Positions 57,511 through 64,000 of a DNA stretch of 64,000 nt are shown here, in pieces; within the stretch, counting starts at the first letter, position 1; every line of letters begins with the position of its first letter. A program made the translations under genes and the position numbers. The notes beneath the pieces were generated by a model. It had not been told where the DNA came from, did not search any database, and saw only the letters and a program-made list of their open reading frames with translations. Origin of the DNA: Pectobacterium aroidearum (GTDB lineage Bacteria > Pseudomonadota > Gammaproteobacteria > Enterobacterales > Enterobacteriaceae). The stretch is from NCBI RefSeq assembly GCF_041228105.1, contig NZ_CP166097.1, forward strand, positions 2,480,001 through 2,544,000. The letters are read 5' to 3'.

Positions 57511-58707
57511 TCAAACGATCGGCATTACCGCCTGTGGTGGGGTAACTTTCGTGGTACGCAGACGATGCAGCGCAGCCTCCGCCAGCTGTGCGAAATAGCG
57601 TGAGGCTGGCGCAATCGCGCTTTCATCCGGGTTGAATTGAGGATGGTGCAGGCCAAATTCGCTGTTTGAGCCAATGCTGACGAACGTGCCCGGCACGTCC
57701 TGAAGGTAAAGCGCAAAATCCTCACCGCTCATTTGCAGTTCAGCGTTTTCTACCTGATAGCCTGCGTCTCGGGCAATTTGCTTGCTGAAGTCTGCCCATT
57801 CGTTGGTGTTCACGACCGCAGGCGGGCCGGGATACCACTTCAGTTCTGCTTTGGCGCCCAATGCAACGGCAATACCGCCGATCAACTGCTCAATTCGCGC
57901 CGGTATTTCTGCACGAATCGCGGCATTGTAGGTGCGTACCGTACCTTCCAGTTCTACCGTTTGCGGCAGTACGTTCCAGGTGTTGCCACCCTGAATGCGC
58001 GTGACGCTGATGACCAGCGATTCCAGTGAACTGAAACTACGGCTGGGCAGGGTTTGCAGCGCATTGACGATATTGCAGGCGGTGACGATGCTGTCGATAC
58101 CCTGTTCGGGTTTGGCGGCATGCGCACCTTTGCCCGTAATGTGAATAGAGAAGCGATCGACGTTGGCATAAAACGGGCCACTGCGGGTGGCGAAGGTGCC
58201 AGCGGGGAGCTCGGGCGCGTTATGCAGGCCAAAAACGGCAGCCACATCGGCAAGCGCACCGGCACGAATGAACTGTTTGGCGCCGGTAGAAACTTCTTCT
58301 GCGGGTTGGAAAAACACCCTGATTTTACCCGGTAAGACAGATTCGCGTTTTTTCAGCAAACAGGCGGCACCCAGCATCACTGCGGTGTGGAAGTCGTGTC
58401 CGCAGGCATGCATGACGCCCGCGTGCTGAGAGCGAAAGGGGACATCCACCAGTTCTTCTATCGGTAGCGCATCAATATCCGCTCTCAGCGCAATCGTCGG
58501 ACCGCTACCGTGACCGATCTCGGCAACGACGCCAGTCGTTAGCGTCAGAGGCAACAGGCGGATGTTTTTCTCTTGTAGCCAGCGGGTGATGTGCGCGGTG
58601 GTTTGGTGTTCCTGATTGGACAGTTCCGGGTACTGATGCAAGTGCCGTCGCCAGTGAATAAGCTGCTGCTCAAATGACGTATCACAACAGGGGATAGATT
58701 CAGCCAT
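57511..58707 (-). CDS. M20-family amidohydrolase (N-acyl amino-acid deacylase)
   Basis: This 398-residue metallo-amidohydrolase of the M20D group carries the metal motif HACGHDFH at about residues 100-107, RADIDALPI before it, QPAEEVSTGAKQFIRAGAL (metal-bridging glutamates), GKGAHAAKPEQGID (dimer-domain histidine) and a late MSGEDFALYL. The ATG at 58707 has AGGAGG 9 bases upstream; an earlier ATG at 58728 lies over that site. Within this cluster it would remove the acetyl group from N-acetylcysteine-type products, like SndA/YtnL of the Bacillus operon. That role is inferred from neighbours. Confidence 0.88.
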   Translation of the reverse strand: MAESIPCCDTSFEQQLIHWRRHLHQYPELSNQEHQTTAHITRWLQEKNIRLLPLTLTTGVVAEIGHGSGPTIALRADIDALPIEELVDVPFRSQHAGVMHACGHDFHTAVMLGAACLLKKRESVLPGKIRVFFQPAEEVSTGAKQFIRAGALADVAAVFGLHNAPELPAGTFATRSGPFYANVDRFSIHITGKGAHAAKPEQGIDSIVTACNIVNALQTLPSRSFSSLESLVISVTRIQGGNTWNVLPQTVELEGTVRTYNAAIRAEIPARIEQLIGGIAVALGAKAELKWYPGPPAVVNTNEWADFSKQIARDAGYQVENAELQMSGEDFALYLQDVPGTFVSIGSNSEFGLHHPQFNPDESAIAPASRYFAQLAEAALHRLRTTKVTPPQAVMPIV

Positions 58708-59048
58708 ATCAATACACCTCCTTAACAAAACTTATACATCGTAAAGGTAGCTGATAGCCGCGCTATGGATAAATACCGTCTGGTTATATTTCATGTCTTT
58801 TTATGCGGTCGAATTTGCATTCATTTATTATGAATATTTCTGCTAACAAAATCCGTTATTGATATTTATATTTCACGCCGTTATACAACATGCTTCTTAT
58901 TCTGTTTTTTATCTGGATGGATTTTATCGCGAGGCTCTATTTAGAATAAGAGACTTGGGTGAATATAGTTGTATCGAGTGATTTTGAAATAAGCCGTTAC
59001 TTTTAATAAACAATGCTGACGAATAATCACTGAAAATAAGGAAACATC
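58708..59048. other. Divergent intergenic region, no gene seen
   Basis: These 341 bases between the amidohydrolase and the luciferase-like gene are AT-rich and must carry both promoters. I saw no convincing -10/-35 pair or named operator. The luciferase-like gene has AAGGA placed 7 bases before its GTG. Confidence 0.4.
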
Positions 59049-60029
59049 GTGGGATATAAGCTCAGTTTATTAGATCAAAGCCCCATCGCCAAAGGAATGA
59101 GCGTGGAACAGGCGTTGGCGCAAACCGTATCGCTGGCGAAAGTGGCAGAAGCGCTTGGCTATTACCGCTTTTGGGTTTCCGAGCATCATAACTCTGATGA
59201 GTTGGCGGGGTCCTCTCCCGAGGTATTAATCACCTGGCTGTTGGCGCACACGACAACGCTGCGCATCGGTTCCGGCGGGGTGATGTTACAGCACTATAGC
59301 CCGTATAAAGTTGCAGAGAACTTCCATGTGATCGGCGCGCTGGCGGGTGGTCGGGTGGATTTGGGGATCGGTAAAGCGCCGGGTGGACTGCCGCTGGCCA
59401 CGCGGGCGCTACAGCAGGAAATCGGCGAGGCAGAGCGCGTTTCCTTCACAGAGAAATTACAGCAGCTCAACCGTTTTCTCGATAGCCATGACGAAACGGC
59501 AGAGCGCCTGAATGCCACGCCGTTACCGGAACACACGCCACAGCGCTTTCTGCTGGGAGCCAGTCAGGAGAGTGCGCGATTAGCCGCATCGCTGGGCTGG
59601 AACTTTGTCTTCGCCGGGTTCATTAACGCCAGTGAGACGTTGCTGACGGAATCACTTCTGAGCTACCGGGAATTGAAGCCCGCCAGCGCCCAGACGCTGC
59701 TGTCGCTGTCGGTGATTGCCGCTGAACGTCATGAGGATGCGGAGGCGCTAGCCAGTACGCAGCATAACTACAAGGTTTATATTGAGAACAAGCCGCCGCT
59801 GACGGTAGGAAGTCAGGAACAGGCCGACAATTTTGTTCGGCAGGCGGGGGCAACGGATTTTCGCATCGTGCAGGAGCCGCGCAATGTGCTTTACGGCACG
59901 CCAGCGCACATTCACCAGCAACTGGAACGTTATCATCAGCGCTTTGGCGTAGATGAGTTCATCATCCATACGCCCGTGACGTCCCCCCGCGAGCGTGAGG
60001 CATCGATCCGCCTGCTGGCATCGCGCTGA
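59049..60029 (+). CDS. Luciferase-like FMN-dependent oxidoreductase, MsnO8/CmoO-like
   Basis: This 326-residue single-component-type member of the luciferase superfamily begins KLSLLDQSPIAKGMS (the LSxLDQSP signature of the MsnO8 group), followed by RFWVSEHHNSDELAGSSPEVL, RIGSGGVMLQHYSPYKVAE and GRVDLGIGKAPGG. It starts at GTG 59049 with AAGGA upstream. YtmO/CmoO of the Bacillus sulfur-salvage operon belongs to this group, and its place beside the amidohydrolase and reductase completes that gene set. The exact reaction is unknown. Confidence 0.88.
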   Translation: MGYKLSLLDQSPIAKGMSVEQALAQTVSLAKVAEALGYYRFWVSEHHNSDELAGSSPEVLITWLLAHTTTLRIGSGGVMLQHYSPYKVAENFHVIGALAGGRVDLGIGKAPGGLPLATRALQQEIGEAERVSFTEKLQQLNRFLDSHDETAERLNATPLPEHTPQRFLLGASQESARLAASLGWNFVFAGFINASETLLTESLLSYRELKPASAQTLLSLSVIAAERHEDAEALASTQHNYKVYIENKPPLTVGSQEQADNFVRQAGATDFRIVQEPRNVLYGTPAHIHQQLERYHQRFGVDEFIIHTPVTSPREREASIRLLASR

Positions 60030-60120
60030 GCAATAGCGAAAAACGTGAGCGATGACAAGGTGGTGTCGCATTGTGGGCAGTAACCTGATTTTGTCTATAG
60101 CAACATAATCGGGGAAAATA

Positions 60121-60645
60121 ATGGCGGTGCCGGAGAACAAGGATGCCTTGATCAAGGCAATCAATAGTCAGTTTGCGCTGTTAATGAAACGCATCGAAGC
60201 CGTTCCCGCCGATCGTGCATTCGTGCCGGAACTGGCTGGGCATGCGCAGGGAACGCAGATGAGCCCAGCAAATCTGGTGGCGTATTTGCTGGGCTGGGGC
60301 AATCTGGTGCTGAAATGGCATAAAAATGAAGAGCAGGGCAAGCAGATTGATTTCCCTGAAACGGGTTACCAGTGGAATCAGCTCGGTTTGCTGGCGCAAA
60401 AATTCTATCAGGACTTCGCCCACATTACCGAATGGTCTGATCTGGTCGCGCAGCTTGTCGCGAATAAACGGGAGCTCATTGCGCTGGTTGAGCGTTATAC
60501 CGATGCACAGCTCTACGGTGAATGCTGGTACGGTAAGTGGACGCGGGGTCGGATGATTCAATTCAACACCGCTTCGCCTTATAAAAATGCGGCAGGACGC
60601 CTACGTGCGAGGGAGAAAAGCAAGCAACATCATGATAATAAATAG
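60121..60645 (+). CDS. ClbS/DfsB-family four-helix protein
   Basis: This 174-residue soluble helical protein has the features of the ClbS/DfsB family: NKDALIKAINSQFALLMK at the start, PANLVAYLLGWGNLVLKW in the middle, YQWNQLGLLAQKFYQDFA, and a late WTRGRMIQFNTASPYKNAAGRLR. ClbS from E. coli protects against the genotoxin colibactin by opening its cyclopropane; most relatives, including those in bacteria without colibactin, have no known substrate. A GGGGAAAA purine run precedes the ATG. It follows the luciferase-like gene by 91 bases but may have its own promoter. Confidence 0.85.
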   Translation: MAVPENKDALIKAINSQFALLMKRIEAVPADRAFVPELAGHAQGTQMSPANLVAYLLGWGNLVLKWHKNEEQGKQIDFPETGYQWNQLGLLAQKFYQDFAHITEWSDLVAQLVANKRELIALVERYTDAQLYGECWYGKWTRGRMIQFNTASPYKNAAGRLRAREKSKQHHDNK

Positions 60646-60683
60646 AAAATAGAGGGCTGATTCTTTGGTCTTATTTTCCTGCG

Positions 60684-60708
60684 TGCCGGCGCGTTAGCGG
60701 CGTTTTTT
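60684..60708 (+). terminator. Weak terminator after the ClbS-like gene
   Basis: A GCCG/CGGC stem with a GC-rich loop is directly followed by six T residues. The stem is short, so termination is probably partial. Confidence 0.4.
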
Positions 60709-60807
60709 CAGACAAAACCTTACATATTCCCCCTCCTTGATTGTTCTATACTCAGTAATAAGCAAGGTAATTTTTACTGACAGATGAGATGAAGAGGGGG
60801 AAGAAAA

Positions 60808-61035
60808 ATGATTGGTCTCAACCTTGTTTCTCCAGTGTCATATTACGCCAGGCCGGACAAACCTGATCATGTTCAGGGTATTTCCCGCTCGTCGCAGCTG
60901 TCTGGTTACCCTCAGCCTGATGCTTCTACCCGAACCCGGACAACGTACGAAAATAGTGCTTCAATCTTTAAGCCGCCCATAGCGGATGGGATTAACCGCC
61001 CAACGGAAACTAACCAGCTTAACGTTTATGTTTAG
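60808..61035 (+). CDS. Small protein of unknown function
   Basis: It is a 75-residue ORF with a strong ribosome site (GAGGGGGAAG, 6 bases before the ATG), which makes it likely to be real. The protein is polar and proline-, serine- and threonine-rich (MIGLNLVSPVSYYARPDKP, then SSQLSGYPQPDASTRTRTT), with no cysteine, signal peptide or helix pattern, and looks disordered. Such composition occurs in small secreted or chaperone-bound substrates, but nothing here proves that. No hrp box lies upstream. Confidence 0.5.
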   Translation: MIGLNLVSPVSYYARPDKPDHVQGISRSSQLSGYPQPDASTRTRTTYENSASIFKPPIADGINRPTETNQLNVYV

Positions 61036-61462
61036 GATGGTATCAAACGGGTAAGATGGGCAATCGCGTGCTGTAAACGATCGTTTTCGGTGCGTGCTTG
61101 CTCTCTTTGTTTTCGTTTTATTTTCAAAAAGCATCTTCATCCGGGTATTGCCACCATCTCCGCCGCGTTTCCATTCTTTTTTCTTCTCTGCTAGTCACTT
61201 GACCATCCCCGATGTCATCCACGCTTAACCCTATGATTAATCAGCATTACACAATCCTGACGATTTCCTTTCGATTTGCCGCATCTTGACATATTTCATC
61301 ACATTTTCTTTTGTTCCATAGCCTTGGAATGAATATTGCTGTTATTTTCCTTTCTTTAACAACGACATGACCTGAATAAGGTTCCTCTGGTAACGCGGTT
61401 AAGAATGACCCGTGTTGATAACGATAAGATTCGATTTATAACGAGAAAAGGGAGTGGTGTTC
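61036..61462 (+). other. Intergenic region before the peptidase gene
   Basis: These 427 bases hold no supported gene. A perfect TTGACA is at about 61287-61292, but no good -10 hexamer lies at the right distance. The leader probably contains the promoter of the peptidase-barrel gene, with a possible activator-dependent -35. Confidence 0.4.
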
Positions 61463-63415
61463 ATGTTCAAGCAAGTCGCAGTTGCGGTAGGGATGGCGTG
61501 TTTATCTGTACCAGCATGGGCTTATGATTACGGTGATTATGCGCGCGAGACCGTAGATACGCTCATTAATGATTATCCGGGGCGCTATCGCGGTACGGCA
61601 AATTTTGCCGGTGCGGCGGACTGGATGACGCAGCGGATGGCGCCCGGTTATACCACTGTCAGGCAGGATTTCTCCTGGACGGCAGGCGGTACGACGCGTT
61701 CGTCACAGAATGTGCTGGCCTCTAATGTCGGGCTGAGCAGCGAATACATTATTACCGGCGCGCACTTTGATACCTTCTTCGGGCGGCCGACGCTGCAAGG
61801 GTTGGATGACAACGCATCCGGTGCATCGATCCTGACAGAAGTGGCGCGTAATTTTAGCGGTATTCAAACGGAGAAAACGCTGGTCTTTGCGGCCTTCGGG
61901 GCAGAAGAAGAGGGGCTACGCGGTTCGCGTGCTATGGTTAACGATCTGATTGCGCAAGGAACTGCTGACGGCCTTACGGCCATGATTAACATGGACAGTA
62001 TGATTACCGGCGACAAACTCTACGCGCATGCTGGCGATAACAGCGTAGCGAATCCTGCGCTGGCAAGCCTGCGTGAACAGACGTTGCGTATCGCGAACGA
62101 ACTGGGCATCGAACTGTTTACCAACCCAGGGTTAAATGCGAGTTATCCGACAGGAACTGGCTGTTGCAGTGACGGCGATAGCTTCAACGCCGCGTTTGAT
62201 ATTCCCGTACTCTATATGGAGGCCACCAACTGGGATATCGGCGATCAGGACGGCTATGAGCAAACCACGAACCCTGCGGTACCGGGGGGCGCGACATGGC
62301 ATGACCCTACGGTTGATAACGAAGCCTTTCTTACCAGCGTGCTGGGTCAGGAACGCATTGACCAGCGCCTGCGTGACGTTTCACGGTTGGTGACACGGCT
62401 GCTACTGGAAATTTCCAATACCGATTTGCTGCATTCGGCCTATTCCGCCGCTGCGATGCAACAGGCAATGGAGGAGAGCCTAAAGCGTCAGCGCCAATCA
62501 TTGAGTGATTTGCATAATCAGCGCTGGCTGCTGCTGCAAAATACCACTCGTAGTGCAGGTATGCTGGATACGGCAGTCGGGATTGAAGGCGATGTGACTC
62601 CGTCAAATGGCTTTGACCGCGCACCGCAGCAGCGTTCTCGTCAGGCGATGGCTTATGCGCTGGTCGATTATCAATTAAGTGACAGTGTCACTGTTGGTGG
62701 CAGTCTGAGCCTGCTGCGTAGCAAGGATAAGCTTGAGCGTAATGGACATATTGAAAGTGATACCTGGCAAGCTGGCGTATATGGTTTGCTGAATCAGGGA
62801 GGCCCAGCCTGGTTGGGTAGCGACGTAACGGTGGGCCGGGCAGCGATTGCGTCACGCCGCTCGGTGTATCTGCAATCTGCGGGCGGTCCGGTGCTGTTGG
62901 ACAACACGCTGGATGGCAATACCGAAGCGCAATTTGTCGGTGCTCGCGTAACTGGCGGCTATGATTTTCCGTTAGGCGGACTGCGGACTGGTCCGGTTGC
63001 CGGGTTGGATTATGCGCGTTATCGCATCAATGCGTTTGATGATAAAGGTAACCTGCGAACTGGCGTGCGGTATGAAAAACAAGATGTCGATTCGCTGGAA
63101 GCCAGTCTGGGCTGGCGCGTACGTGGCAAGGTGGAATTCAGCAACAAAGCGTCTCTGCAACCTTATGCTACGGTGGCGTGGGTGCGTGAATTAGCCGATG
63201 GGCTCGATTCCAGCTTTACGGTGAAAGATCACGTCGATGGTGCAAACCGCCGTATTGCGGTTGGGGAGCAGGATAAGAACTTCGGTCGCGCAACCGTTGG
63301 TGTGCAGTGGCTTGCGGCAGAAAATCTGAATCTGTATTCCGAGGTCGGTAGCCGTTTCGGTCATCGGGATGGCGATCAAACGCGCTATAGCGTAGGCGTG
63401 CAGTGGCAATTCTAA
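61463..63415 (+). CDS. M28 aminopeptidase fused to an autotransporter-type outer-membrane barrel
   Basis: This 650-residue protein has three parts. A signal peptide (VAVAVGMACLSVPAWA) leads. A zinc peptidase domain follows (about 25-320) with the M28 set: His101 in GAHFDT, Asp115-Asp116 in LDDNASG, Glu148-Glu149 in FGAEEEGL, Asp178 in NMDSM and His280 in TWHDP. A linker (about 325-365) leads to a C-terminal barrel (about 375-650, strands such as AMAYALVDYQL and ATVAWVRELADGL) ending in VQWQF, the usual outer-membrane signal. It would be held at the outer membrane with the peptidase outside or released. AAGGGAG 8 bases upstream selects the ATG at 61463 over a GTG at 61454. Confidence 0.88.
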   Translation: MFKQVAVAVGMACLSVPAWAYDYGDYARETVDTLINDYPGRYRGTANFAGAADWMTQRMAPGYTTVRQDFSWTAGGTTRSSQNVLASNVGLSSEYIITGAHFDTFFGRPTLQGLDDNASGASILTEVARNFSGIQTEKTLVFAAFGAEEEGLRGSRAMVNDLIAQGTADGLTAMINMDSMITGDKLYAHAGDNSVANPALASLREQTLRIANELGIELFTNPGLNASYPTGTGCCSDGDSFNAAFDIPVLYMEATNWDIGDQDGYEQTTNPAVPGGATWHDPTVDNEAFLTSVLGQERIDQRLRDVSRLVTRLLLEISNTDLLHSAYSAAAMQQAMEESLKRQRQSLSDLHNQRWLLLQNTTRSAGMLDTAVGIEGDVTPSNGFDRAPQQRSRQAMAYALVDYQLSDSVTVGGSLSLLRSKDKLERNGHIESDTWQAGVYGLLNQGGPAWLGSDVTVGRAAIASRRSVYLQSAGGPVLLDNTLDGNTEAQFVGARVTGGYDFPLGGLRTGPVAGLDYARYRINAFDDKGNLRTGVRYEKQDVDSLEASLGWRVRGKVEFSNKASLQPYATVAWVRELADGLDSSFTVKDHVDGANRRIAVGEQDKNFGRATVGVQWLAAENLNLYSEVGSRFGHRDGDQTRYSVGVQWQF

Positions 63416-63469
63416 GCCTGTTGCTGTGAAGAGCGGACTTAGCTGCTGAAAGGGACATTCGGCGTTAAA

Positions 63470-63489
63470 CGGGGTCTGAAACGACCCCG
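63470..63489. terminator. Hairpin between convergent peptidase and LacI-type genes
   Basis: CGGGGTC / GACCCCG form a perfect 7-bp stem with a 6-base loop, about 20 bases from the LacI-type stop and 55 from the peptidase stop. There is no T-run; it may serve as a two-way terminator. Confidence 0.5.
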
Positions 63490-63510
63490 CATCGCATTCA
63501 GACGGGTTGG

Positions 63511-64000
63511 TTACAAGTACGGCCCGTTCTGAATGGAATCTCTGACCCGGAGTTCGGACAAGAACAGATTGTCTTTCGAGAAATAGCCGCCGTCCAGCAT
63601 CGCGATCAGGCGGTTAATCACTTCGTTGATCATATCGCTTACCGGATCTTTGACGCTGGAGAGTGACGGCTTTAAAAACGGGGCGGTGGGAATATCATCG
63701 AACCCGACGACAGAAACGTCGTGCGGTACGGCAATGCCAGCGTCATCCAGCGCTTTTATCGCGCCAATTGCCATGTCGTCATTGCTGGCGAGAACGGCGC
63801 TGAACGAGACCCGATTATCGCGCAGCGTGGTAATGGCGAGCGATCCGCAGCGCGGCGTCCATTTTCCTTTCACAATCAATTCATCCCGTACCGTGATATT
63901 CGCCGCCGTCAGTGCCTCTTTATAGCCGGAAAGGCGTTCGATCGCGGTCGGCGAATCCAGCGAACCGGTGATAAAGGCAATATCTCTATGGCCGCGTGCG
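63511..64000 (-). CDS. LacI/GalR-family transcriptional regulator (partial, C-terminal part)
   Basis: The minus-strand frame is open to the window edge and gives about 162 C-terminal residues of a LacI/GalR regulator; the helix-turn-helix lies outside. Visible motifs are RDIAFITGSLDSP, ERLSGYKEAL, FSAVLASNDDMAIGAIKALDDAG, VSVVGFDDIPTA and PSLSSVKDP, the sugar-binding core and the typical GFDD hinge. It resembles the GalR/GalS subgroup, so a sugar effector is likely, but the target genes are not in view. Confidence 0.9.
   Translation of the reverse strand, partial: ARGHRDIAFITGSLDSPTAIERLSGYKEALTAANITVRDELIVKGKWTPRCGSLAITTLRDNRVSFSAVLASNDDMAIGAIKALDDAGIAVPHDVSVVGFDDIPTAPFLKPSLSSVKDPVSDMINEVINRLIAMLDGGYFSKDNLFLSELRVRDSIQNGPYL

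Overview
The window looks like the chromosome of a soft-rot enterobacterium, most likely Pectobacterium (Dickeya is the alternative). The evidence is a signal-peptide-bearing family 2 pectate lyase, two KdgM-type oligogalacturonate porins, a KdgR-type operator, a perfect HrpL-type hrp box in front of an HrpK/HrpF/NolX-like gene, and a very large HecA/CdiA-type exoprotein. No tRNA, rRNA, CRISPR array or intact insertion sequence was seen. Species assignment is inference.

Region by region. (1) 1-427: 5' part of a GntR/FCD regulator, cut by the left edge. (2) 763-25203: a two-partner secretion / contact-dependent inhibition locus. cdiB is followed by a 5,841-residue cdiA containing a near-exact 1,914-bp internal duplication and an AT-rich central insert that is probably the receptor-binding segment, then by an immunity gene. 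Downstream lies an array of orphan toxin/immunity modules at successive stages of decay. Terminators separate most of them, and antisense tails of a symE-like gene mark several junctions. (3) 25194-27782: alpha/beta hydrolase, divergent LysR regulator and LysE/RhtB exporter. (4) 28361-33216: orphan ABC binding protein, periplasmic pectate lyase and two KdgM-family porins, a pectin-oligomer uptake and breakdown block. (5) 33844-35923: hrp box, HrpK-like translocator/effector and a small antisense membrane-anchored ORF. (6) 36072-37079: Gfo/Idh/MocA oxidoreductase.

(7) 37261-49406: a full urea-use cluster of allophanate hydrolase, urea carboxylase, GntR regulator and the urtABCDE ABC transporter. 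Imported urea would be carboxylated to allophanate and hydrolysed to ammonia and CO2. (8) 49656-50574: a small secreted protein and a short ORF of unknown function. (9) 50611-60029: a sulfur-scavenging cluster of polar amino-acid ABC transporter with two paralogous binding proteins, a GNAT acetyltransferase, an NtaA/DszA-type flavin monooxygenase, a flavin reductase, an M20 amidohydrolase and a second luciferase-like enzyme. Its gene content parallels the Bacillus ytmI/tcyJ-cmo operon for S-(2-succino)cysteine and S-alkylcysteine breakdown. (10) 60121-63415: ClbS/DfsB-like protein, a small unknown protein and an M28 peptidase joined to an outer-membrane autotransporter-like barrel. (11) 63511-64000: C-terminal part of a LacI/GalR regulator, cut by the right edge.

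The most notable parts are the decaying CDI module array with its symE junctions, the recombinant architecture of cdiA, and the Gram-negative version of the S-modified-cysteine salvage cluster. All functional statements come from reading the sequence; no searches were run.
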